From: JBCCZC01 sp039188505
GTDB lineage: Bacteria > Pseudomonadota > Gammaproteobacteria > Xanthomonadales > SZUA-38
Reading direction: 5' to 3'
Assembly: GCA_039188505.1 (NCBI GenBank)
Contig: JBCCZC010000279.1
Span: 1 to 7,568, forward strand
DNA length: 7,568 nucleotides
Shown here: positions 1-6,484 of the stretch, piece after piece
Layout of the letters: every line of letters begins with the position of its first letter
Numbering within the stretch: position 1 is the first letter of the stretch
The notes under the pieces: generated by a model
The model's database searches: none
What the model was told of the DNA's origin: nothing
What the model saw: only the letters and a program-made list of their open reading frames with translations
Program-made: the position numbers and the translations under genes

Positions 1-230
1 AATCGCAGAGGATGTCGGCGTTGATGGCAAGAAAGGGCCCGTGGCCCAGCAGCGGCAGGGCCCGGCGCATCCCGCCGCCAGCCTCGAGGCTCGCTCCCAC
101 TGGGGCATACCGGTTCACCTGTCCCACGAACCGGGGGGACCGCTCGAGACTGGCGGCGGGATGCGCCGGGCCCTGCCGCTGCTGGGCCACGGGCCCTTTC
201 TTGCCATCAACGCCGACATCCTCTGCGATT
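1..230. repeat. Large inverted repeat (fold-back) at the window edge
   Basis: Base i pairs with base 231-i. Bases 1-81 are an exact reverse complement of 150-230. After one mismatch (82 against 149) the pairing resumes through CTCGAG at 83-88 and 143-148, giving arms of 88 bases and a 54-base spacer (89-142). CTCGAG is itself a palindrome, so the last six bases match trivially and look like the microhomology at which the strand switched. The right arm encodes normal MurU-family sequence (LETGGG, then FLAINADI), while the left arm read in the same frame does not resemble the family. I infer that the left arm is a chimeric copy of the right arm made during amplification, library preparation or assembly. 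A real genomic palindrome is the less likely alternative. Confidence 0.93.
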
Positions 231-565
231 ATCCTCTGGCAACGCTACGCGCCTGCCATCCCGCGGGGCTCGCTCACCTGGTCATGGTTACAACGCCCGC
301 CTGGAAGGCGACCGGCGACTTCGAGCTCCGCGACGGCGCGTTGATCGGACGCGGAAATCGTTCCCTGACCTTCGCCGGCATCGGCGTCTATCGCCCGGAG
401 CTGGTACGGGATTGCGCGGATCTGCGCTTCTCGACCGTGCCGCTGCTCGAAGCCGCCATGGCACGCGGCGAAGTGACTGGCGAGCAGCATGCCGGTGCCT
501 GGCAGGACATAGGAACCCCGCAGAGACTTGATGATGCACGCAAGATTTATTCTATAAATTACTGA
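83..565 (+). CDS. murU: N-acetylmuramate alpha-1-phosphate uridylyltransferase (MurU-like), 5'-truncated
   Basis: This is the C-terminal part (about 160 residues) of a sugar-1-phosphate nucleotidyltransferase. MurU makes UDP-MurNAc from MurNAc-1-phosphate in the cytoplasm, in the peptidoglycan recycling route that bypasses de novo synthesis. Visible motifs are LETGGGMRRALPLLG, FLAINADI (the N-x-D metal/sugar-binding strand), FAGIGVYRPEL, and the C-terminal AWQDIGTPQRL, the W-x-D-[VI]-G-T-P hallmark of the family. The N-terminal Rossmann half with the G-x-G-x-R nucleotide loop is missing. The frame stays open back to base 2, but 1-82 is the inverted copy of 150-230 and does not read like the family, so I start at 83; the ATG at 41 is not a credible start. 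The stop is TGA at 563-565. The last residues (IYSINY) lie in unusually AT-rich DNA. A glucose-1-phosphate or mannose-1-phosphate nucleotidyltransferase is the alternative. Its usual partner amgK would lie upstream and is not visible. Confidence 0.8.
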   Translation, partial: LEARSHWGIPVHLSHEPGGPLETGGGMRRALPLLGHGPFLAINADILCDYPLATLRACHPAGLAHLVMVTTPAWKATGDFELRDGALIGRGNRSLTFAGIGVYRPELVRDCADLRFSTVPLLEAAMARGEVTGEQHAGAWQDIGTPQRLDDARKIYSINY

Positions 566-583
566 AAATAAAACGATTTATTT
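545..583. other. AT-rich patch with a 7-bp inverted repeat at the convergent gene junction
   Basis: Only 5 of 39 bases are G or C, in a region otherwise about two-thirds G+C. It covers the last codons of the murU-like gene and the start of the gap before the oppositely oriented gene ending at 675. AAATAAA at 566-572 is the exact reverse complement of TTTATTT at 577-583, with loop ACGA. An AT-only stem is weak, so it could serve as a poor bidirectional terminator or be a compositional relic. The rest of the gap (584-674) shows only weak GC-rich 4-base stems and no gene. Confidence 0.4.
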
Positions 584-674
584 CCAAGTATCCGAGCAAT
601 CCAGGGCCGCCGTCCGGTGACTGTCGAGGTCGAGACCCCGGGCTCGGTCCATGACTCGATGCCGCCCCCCGTCA

Positions 675-1019
675 TCACGGTCCGGTCGAAGCGACGACCC
701 GCGCATCGAGGCTCTCGGGCCGGGTCCACAAGATGATCTTCCGCCGCCCGTTGGTGATCAGGATCTCGACCAGGCCGTTGTCCCCGGACGTACCGACCAG
801 GGTCACGTCCATGTCCTCGTGGAACGAAAGGCAGGCCGTGCCGATGAACGCATTCTTCTGCAGTGCGTCGCCCGATCGCGCCAGCTCCTCGTAGGCGAGG
901 ACCGCCGACTCTGAGCGACACGCGATCTCACCTTCCTTGAGCTTCTCGGCAATGGACGGAAAAGTCGCCATGAGTGCAAGCGCGGCGATGGCGAGTCGGG
1001 TCGTTGTACCCGGTCTCAT
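675..1019 (-). CDS. Small putative exported protein, unknown function
   Basis: The product is 114 residues long and I do not recognise its family. The N-terminus looks like a Sec signal peptide: a basic start (RPGTTTR), a hydrophobic core (residues 9-20) and a plausible signal peptidase I site after SIA at residue 24, leaving a mature protein of about 90 residues in the periplasm. The mature part has exactly two cysteines, C34 and C63, which could form a disulfide. A mixed helix/strand C-terminal half includes LVEILIT and RKIILWT. I chose the ATG at 1017-1019 because AGGGGGAG (1024-1031) precedes it at proper distance. An in-frame ATG at 1070 would add 17 basic residues ahead of the signal peptide and lacks this site. 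It is convergent with the murU-like gene and separated by 282 bases from the catabolic unit, so it is probably a separate transcript. No lipobox is visible. Confidence 0.65.
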   Translation of the reverse strand: MRPGTTTRLAIAALALMATFPSIAEKLKEGEIACRSESAVLAYEELARSGDALQKNAFIGTACLSFHEDMDVTLVGTSGDNGLVEILITNGRRKIILWTRPESLDARVVASTGP

Positions 1020-1023
1020 CGTG

Positions 1024-1031
1024 CTCCCCCT
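1024..1031 (-). promoter_or_regulatory. Shine-Dalgarno site that decides the start of the small exported protein
   Basis: On the - strand this reads AGGGGGAG, with CACG between it and the ATG at 1019-1017. It supports the 114-residue start, directly before the signal peptide, over the upstream in-frame ATG at 1070. I saw no convincing sigma-70 promoter upstream in 1032-1301. Confidence 0.6.
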
Positions 1032-1218
1032 GCGGTTGCGGCGCTTGGCCGCCTGATTGGTTCGGTGCATGAGACCGCAACCACCAACACGGGCGCAACG
1101 AAATCGCTGTCCGACCGTGTCACAGTTGGCGGCGCGTGGATTTCGGTCGGCTAGGCGGACCCGGCGCCACCCTCGCTACGCAAAAACCGCACCAGACCAT
1201 TGAAGCGTGATCGGCGCG

Positions 1219-1281
1219 TCGTTGCTAAACAACGAGCGGGTATCGACTGCTGATGCCGTGTCGCGTGCCGGCGCAGTCGAT
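1219..1281 (-). terminator. Two tandem hairpins 3' of the gamma-CA gene, possible transcript end
   Basis: On the - strand, about 20 bases after the stop codon at 1302, a 9-bp perfect stem is formed by ATCGACTGC (1273-1281) and GCAGTCGAT (1242-1250). Its 22-base loop can form a further 4-bp GCCG/CGGC stem (1269-1272 with 1255-1258). A second hairpin follows: TCGTTG/CAACGA, 6 bp with a 5-base loop (1219-1235). Neither is followed by a T run, so neither is a classical intrinsic terminator. They could protect the 3' end of the four-gene mRNA or be a REP-like element. The remainder of the 1020-1301 gap shows no gene. Confidence 0.35.
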
Positions 1282-1301
1282 TCGGCCAAATCCCACAGGC
1301 T

Positions 1302-1835
1302 CTAGATTCGCTCGAGACCCTCGGCGTAGAGCGAAGCGGCATGAACGTAATGGCTCCCTGCGTCGGCCAGCATCGCAAGCTCATGCTCACCCAGCGTGCG
1401 GACGACCTTCGCCGGCGCCCCGAGAATCAGGGAACGCGCGGGAAACAGCTTGCCCTCGGTGACCAGCGCATTCGCCCCGACGATGCTGTGAGCGCCGATG
1501 TGCGCGCCGTTCAGAATGACCGCGTTGATGCCGATGAGCGCCCCCTCGTCGATGGTACAGCCGTGGAGCATGACCTTATGGCCGACGGTGACGTCCGGTC
1601 CGATGCGAATCGGATAACCCTCGTCGACGTGCAGCACCGAGCCGTCCTGGATGTTGCTGCCCGCACCGATGTCGATTCGGTCGATGTCCGCCCGCAGGAC
1701 GGCGTTGAACCAGACGCTGGCCTTCTCACCGAGGTGGACGTCGCCGATCACCTGCGCGCCCGGCGCGACCCAGGCGCCAGCTCCGAGCTCCGGGCGTTTG
1801 CCGCCAAGGCTGTAGAGTTCTCCCGACTCAGCCAT
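1302..1835 (-). CDS. Gamma-carbonic-anhydrase family protein (left-handed beta-helix, hexapeptide repeats)
   Basis: The protein has 177 residues, normal for bacterial YrdA/PaaY/CamH-type proteins. Hexapeptide repeats run from about residue 18 to 140 (for example IGDVHLGE, IGINAVILNGAHIG, LGAPAKVVR), followed by a C-terminal helix ending in LYAEGLERI. The trimer-interface metal site is intact: H69 (in GSVLH), H86 and H91 (in GHKVMLHGC), with R48, D50, Q63 and D64 at the conserved positions around it. Such proteins bind Zn or Fe and may hydrate CO2, but many lack activity. PaaY, of the same fold, is a thioesterase that removes stalled acyl-CoAs in phenylacetate breakdown. The ATG overlaps the end of the kinase gene by 8 bases (ATGGCTGA) and has GGAG six bases upstream, so translation is probably coupled. 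As last gene of a CoA-handling unit, a thioesterase or accessory role is as plausible as carbonic anhydrase. Family assignment is firm; substrate is not. Confidence 0.93.
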   Translation of the reverse strand: MAESGELYSLGGKRPELGAGAWVAPGAQVIGDVHLGEKASVWFNAVLRADIDRIDIGAGSNIQDGSVLHVDEGYPIRIGPDVTVGHKVMLHGCTIDEGALIGINAVILNGAHIGAHSIVGANALVTEGKLFPARSLILGAPAKVVRTLGEHELAMLADAGSHYVHAASLYAEGLERI

Positions 1836-2871
1836 CGGCCGCTCCGATGATGCGCAGGCAGCGCTGCTCGAGATAGTTCACCACGTGGACGAAGTTCGCG
1901 AAACGCTCGCTGCGGAACTGTCCGTGGTAGTGGCGGTAGTAGATCTGCTGTCCGATACCCGCGAGCCGGAACAGGCCGTAGACCTCATAGAAGGCCAGCG
2001 GCTCGAGCTGGCGCCCGGCGAGCTCCTCGTACCGCTCGACGAGTCGCGACCGGGTCCACATCCCCGGCAGATGCGTCGGCTGCAGCCGGAGCATGTGGAA
2101 GCCCTTCTCGTCATCGGCCTGGACCCAATAGGCCAGCGCGCCGCCCACGTCCATCAGCGGGCAGCCGACCGTGGCTAGCTCCCAGTCGAGGACGCCCCGA
2201 ATCACCGCGGGATCGGCGGCGTCGAGCACGAGGTTGTCGAAGCGGTAGTCGTTGTGGATGAGGCACCGCCCGGCGTCGGCCGGTCGATTTGCCTCGAGCC
2301 AGGCGATGACGGTCTCAAAGTCACCCACATCGGGGGTGATGGCCTTCCGGTAGCGGTGGGCCCAGCCGCCGATCTGCCGTTCGACGTAGCCCTCGCCGCG
2401 ATCGAGCCAGGACAGCTCGTCGACGCTGACGTCGACGGCGTGGAGCCTCGCCCACGTCTGCACGAGTTCCTCGCACAGACGATCCGCGATCTCCGGCGTG
2501 ATGCCGGACTCCGGACCCGCATCGCCGCGGAGGATCTGTCCCTCCAGGCGCTCCATGACGAAGAACGGGGTATCCATGACCTCGGGATCGTCGACCTGCA
2601 GGTACACCTCGGGAACCAGCGGGAACTGGCTCCTGAGCCCGGCGATGATCCGCGACTCGCGAATCATGTCGTGCGCGCCCTTCGCCTTGGTCCCCGGTGG
2701 TGCCCGCCGAAGAATCAGCGAGCGATCCTCGTAATCGAGCGCAAAGGTCACGTTCGAGGCGCCACCGGCGAGCAGCGTCGCCTGCGGCGACCCGGCAAGG
2801 CCGGGAATGGCCTCCTTGAGTTTCGCGTCGATGCGGTCGAGGTCGAGCAGGTCCTCCGGCCGTTTGCTCAT
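1828..2871 (-). CDS. APH-family phosphotransferase, ACAD10/11 N-terminal-like (putative hydroxyacyl-CoA kinase)
   Basis: The protein has 347 residues and a protein-kinase-like aminoglycoside phosphotransferase fold. Visible elements are the nucleotide loop GGASNVTF (36-43), the strand LILRRAPPG (52-60), the helix residue E72 in MIRES, the hinge FFVMERLEG (103-111), the catalytic loop IHNDYRFDNL (205-214, with D208 as catalytic base and N213), and the metal motif LDWE (228-231, D229). The subfamily signature matches the kinase domain fused to acyl-CoA dehydrogenase in ACAD10/ACAD11 and the stand-alone LvaA kinase of levulinate catabolism. That family transfers phosphate to the 4-hydroxyl of 4-hydroxyacyl-CoA. 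It is therefore unlikely to confer antibiotic resistance. The start was chosen at the ATG overlapping the dehydrogenase stop (ATGA, 2868-2871). The same frame stays open to 3594, but that part is only an antisense reading of the dehydrogenase gene. There is no strong ribosome site, so translation probably depends on coupling. The substrate is inferred. Confidence 0.92.
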   Translation of the reverse strand: MSKRPEDLLDLDRIDAKLKEAIPGLAGSPQATLLAGGASNVTFALDYEDRSLILRRAPPGTKAKGAHDMIRESRIIAGLRSQFPLVPEVYLQVDDPEVMDTPFFVMERLEGQILRGDAGPESGITPEIADRLCEELVQTWARLHAVDVSVDELSWLDRGEGYVERQIGGWAHRYRKAITPDVGDFETVIAWLEANRPADAGRCLIHNDYRFDNLVLDAADPAVIRGVLDWELATVGCPLMDVGGALAYWVQADDEKGFHMLRLQPTHLPGMWTRSRLVERYEELAGRQLEPLAFYEVYGLFRLAGIGQQIYYRHYHGQFRSERFANFVHVVNYLEQRCLRIIGAADG

Positions 2872-4091
2872 GCGCGGGGGCTCGCCGAGCCGTGGCGGCC
2901 GAGCTCCATCTTCGCGATGAGGTGGCGGTGAACCTCGTCCGGGCCGTCGGCCAGCCGCAGGCTGCGCGCGCCGACATACAGACCGGCGAGCGGCAGATCG
3001 TGGTTGAGACCGGCACCGCCGTGCATCTGCATGGCCATGTCGATGACGTCGCACGCCACCCGCGGTGCGACGACCTTGATCTGCGAGATCTCGCTCATGG
3101 CGGCCTTCGCGCCGACCCGATCGATCATCCAGGCCGCCTTCATGGTCAGCAGGCGGGCCTGATCGATCGCCATGCGGGCCTCGGCGATGCGCTCCATGTT
3201 GCCGCCGAGCCGCGCCAGGGGCTTGCCAAAGGCGACGCGGTCCACGCCCCGCTTGCACATCAGCTCCAGCGCCCGTTCCGCGGCGCCGACCAGGCGCATG
3301 CAGTGGTGGATCCGGCCGGGTCCCAGCCGCCCCTGGGCGATCTCGAAGCCCCGCCCGGGCCCGGCGATCAAGTTCTCTGCCGGAACGCGCACGTCGGTGA
3401 AACTCACTTCGCCGTGGCCATAGGGTGGGTCGGTCTCGCCGAAGACGGACAGCATGCGCTCGATCTTCACCCCGGGCGTATTTACCGGCACAAGCACCAT
3501 CGAGTGCTGGCGGTGACGCGCGCCGTCGGCATCGGTCAGCCCCATGAAGATGATGATCCGGCAGTTCGGATGACCAATCCCCGTCGACCACCACTTGCGG
3601 CCGTTGATGACGACTTCATCGCCCTCCACGACCGCTGTCGCCGCCATATTGGTGGCATCCGACGAGGCCACCTCCGGCTCGGTCATGCAGAAGGCGGAAC
3701 GGATCTCCCCCGCCAGCAGGGGCTTCATCCAGGCTTCCCGCTGCGCGTCCGTTCCGTACTTCCAGAGCACCTCCATGTTGCCCGTGTCGGGCGCGTTGCA
3801 GTTGAAGAGCTCCGGCGCCAGGACCGATCGCCCGGTCTGCTCGGCGATCGGGGCGTACTCCGCCACCGACAGACCCGGTGACAGATCCGGGTCCGGGAGG
3901 AACAGGTTCCAAAGCCCCGCCTCCCGGGCCTTGGCCTTGAGCGCCTCCGTCTCGGGCGGCACGAACCAGGGATTGTCGGCCTCCCGGAAGCCCTTCAGCA
4001 GCCCGGCCTCGATCGGGAACAGGTGGGTTTCGAGAAACTCGCGGACACGCTCGGTGTACTCGCGGGAGCGAGGGGTCAGCTCGAAGTCCAT
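2868..4091 (-). CDS. Acyl-CoA dehydrogenase, ACAD10/ACAD11-like
   Basis: This 407-residue FAD flavoprotein has the three-part ACAD architecture. An N-terminal helical domain (1-130) is followed by a middle beta domain containing FCMTEPEVASSDATNM (134-149, FAD/substrate contacts) and RKWWSTGIG (165-173). The C-terminal helical domain contains RVAFGKPL (285-292) and QMHGGAG (355-361). The segment RLADGPDEVH (379-388) is typical of the ACAD10/11 group. Where classical short/medium-chain enzymes have catalytic Glu (YEGT), this protein has D382. In the split LvaA/LvaC pathway this type of enzyme acts on the 4-phosphoacyl-CoA made by the partner kinase, eliminating phosphate and giving an ordinary beta-oxidation intermediate. 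The start at 4089-4091 is well supported by GGAGG seven bases upstream. It sits 16 bases after the pruA stop and overlaps the kinase start by 4 bases. Simple oxidation of a branched or long acyl-CoA is the alternative. No electron-transfer flavoprotein gene is in view. Confidence 0.95.
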   Translation of the reverse strand: MDFELTPRSREYTERVREFLETHLFPIEAGLLKGFREADNPWFVPPETEALKAKAREAGLWNLFLPDPDLSPGLSVAEYAPIAEQTGRSVLAPELFNCNAPDTGNMEVLWKYGTDAQREAWMKPLLAGEIRSAFCMTEPEVASSDATNMAATAVVEGDEVVINGRKWWSTGIGHPNCRIIIFMGLTDADGARHRQHSMVLVPVNTPGVKIERMLSVFGETDPPYGHGEVSFTDVRVPAENLIAGPGRGFEIAQGRLGPGRIHHCMRLVGAAERALELMCKRGVDRVAFGKPLARLGGNMERIAEARMAIDQARLLTMKAAWMIDRVGAKAAMSEISQIKVVAPRVACDVIDMAMQMHGGAGLNHDLPLAGLYVGARSLRLADGPDEVHRHLIAKMELGRHGSASPRA

Positions 4092-4093
4092 GC

Positions 4094-4107
4094 AGGATCC
4101 TCCAGGA

Positions 4108-4109
<2 letters not shown>
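4094..4109 (-). promoter_or_regulatory. Ribosome binding site of the acyl-CoA dehydrogenase within a small repeat
   Basis: The - strand reads GATCCTGGAGGATCCT here. GGAGG (4099-4103) lies seven bases before the ATG. The hexamer AGGATC occurs twice on the + strand (4094-4099 and 4104-4109), and AGGATCCT (4094-4101) is a palindrome, so the site could fold on itself. It abuts the pruA stop codon (4108-4110), suggesting that arriving ribosomes open the site. Confidence 0.55.
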
Positions 4110-5733
<1,624 letters not shown>

Positions 5734-5739
5734 GTCTCG

Positions 5740-5787
5740 TTCCCCTCGAGTTCCATGGCCGGGGCGAGGCCCGGTCGATCGATTCTA
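5740..5787 (-). promoter_or_regulatory. Candidate promoter -10 and ribosome binding site upstream of pruA
   Basis: In the 121-base gap between pgsA and pruA the - strand has TAGAAT (5782-5787), five of six matches to a sigma-70 -10 box and about 50 bases before the start codon. The -35 region is poor: no TTGACA-like hexamer lies at 16-18 bases. The Shine-Dalgarno AGGGGAA (5740-5746) is clear. No T-tailed hairpin was seen after pgsA, so read-through from uvrC-pgsA is also possible. Confidence 0.35.
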
Positions 5788-5854
5788 GCCTGATTATTTC
5801 GCCGCTTTCCTTGGCCGATCCTATTGCTCTGCTTGGCAGCTACGGCCCGCCCTC

Positions 5855-6433
5855 TCAGGGCTCCGGCGGCTTCTGCATTGGATGCGTGATGGCTGGCCAG
5901 GCTGCGCGCAGGTAGATGACCATCGACCAAATGGTCAGCACCGCCGCGAACCAGAGGGACCCGTGCCCGAGCGCAAAGATCGGCAGGCCAAAGACGGGCT
6001 CGTTGATGAGCAGGAGGATCAACGCGATCATCTGGAAGGTCGTTTTGACCTTCCCGATCGCGTGGACCTTGACCGTCTTGCTCTCGCCGATCTCCGCCAT
6101 CCACTCGCGCAGTGCGGAAATGGTGATCTCGCGGCCGATGATGATCGCCGCCGGGATCGCGAACCAGGCGGTCGGATGCTGCTGCGTCAGCAGCACGAGG
6201 GTGACCCCGACCATGAGCTTATCGGCTACCGGATCCAGGAATGCGCCGAAGCGCGAGGTCTGGTTGAAGCGCCGCGCCACGTACCCGTCAAGCCAGTCGG
6301 TGATCGCCGCCAGCGAGAAAATGATGGCGCTGGCCCAGTTCGCCCAGCTCACTTCGAGATAGAAGACGCCCACCAGGATCGGAATCATCACGATCCGGGC
6401 GAGCGTCAGGATATTTGCAGAGTTGAGTTCCAT
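5855..6433 (-). CDS. pgsA: CDP-diacylglycerol--glycerol-3-phosphate 3-phosphatidyltransferase (PGP synthase)
   Basis: This 192-residue inner-membrane protein makes phosphatidylglycerophosphate from CDP-diacylglycerol and glycerol-3-phosphate, the committed step to phosphatidylglycerol and cardiolipin. The CDP-alcohol phosphotransferase signature is complete: D46, D49, G50, A53, R54, G63, D67 and D71 (DWLDGYVAR followed by GAFLDPVAD). The N-terminus (ANILTLARIVMIPILV) is characteristic of PgsA. Hydrophobic segments lie near residues 8-25, 33-45, 73-83, 90-100, 133-150 and 158-178, fitting a six-helix protein. The length is normal. The start is ATG at 6431-6433, with AGGA about five bases upstream. 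It follows uvrC by 51 bases on the same strand, as in E. coli and many gammaproteobacteria, so the two are probably co-transcribed. No rho-independent terminator is evident after its stop. Confidence 0.97.
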   Translation of the reverse strand: MELNSANILTLARIVMIPILVGVFYLEVSWANWASAIIFSLAAITDWLDGYVARRFNQTSRFGAFLDPVADKLMVGVTLVLLTQQHPTAWFAIPAAIIIGREITISALREWMAEIGESKTVKVHAIGKVKTTFQMIALILLLINEPVFGLPIFALGHGSLWFAAVLTIWSMVIYLRAAWPAITHPMQKPPEP

Positions 6434-6451
6434 GCCGTCCTGTCATCGGGC

Positions 6452-6477
6452 GCGGAGAGAGTCTGCACGCTCCCCGC
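6452..6477 (-). other. Hairpin in the uvrC-pgsA spacer
   Basis: On the - strand GCGGGGAG (6470-6477) pairs with CTCTCCGC (6452-6459): eight pairs including one G-U, with a 10-base loop. It lies between the uvrC stop (6485) and the pgsA start (6433). There is no T run, so it is not an intrinsic terminator. It might affect mRNA processing or may be chance pairing in GC-rich DNA. Confidence 0.3.
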
Positions 6478-6484
6478 CCCGCCT

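Noticed and set aside
41..82. ATG at 41 as the start of the murU-like gene
   Set aside because: It lies in the inverted copy of 150-230, and the encoded residues do not match the family. The true N-terminus is outside the window.
1171..1192. T5 tract on the - strand (GCGGTTTTTGCG) as an intrinsic terminator
   Set aside because: No stable stem directly precedes the T run; the two hairpins lie more than 20 bases further upstream.
1341..1850. + strand open frame (169 residues) opposite the gamma-CA gene
   Set aside because: Its composition mirrors the hexapeptide-repeat gene on the other strand; no independent start signal or family resemblance.
1828..2871. Aminoglycoside resistance gene
   Set aside because: The APH fold is present, but the sequence signature and the adjacent ACAD10/11-like gene fit the hydroxyacyl-CoA kinase subgroup. 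The operon context is catabolic.
2872..3594. Upstream extension of the kinase reading frame (open to 3594, 241 more residues)
   Set aside because: It overlaps the well-supported acyl-CoA dehydrogenase gene on the same strand in another frame and is rich in Arg/Ala/Gly with no family resemblance. The APH domain starts normally at the ATG at 2871.
2892..3881. Long + strand open frame (329 residues) opposite the acyl-CoA dehydrogenase
   Set aside because: It is the antisense shadow expected in GC-rich DNA: no recognisable motif, and fully covered by a gene with intact catalytic motifs.
5734..5854. Terminator after pgsA
   Set aside because: Only a 5-bp GCCCT/AGGGC stem at the stop codon was seen, with no T run.
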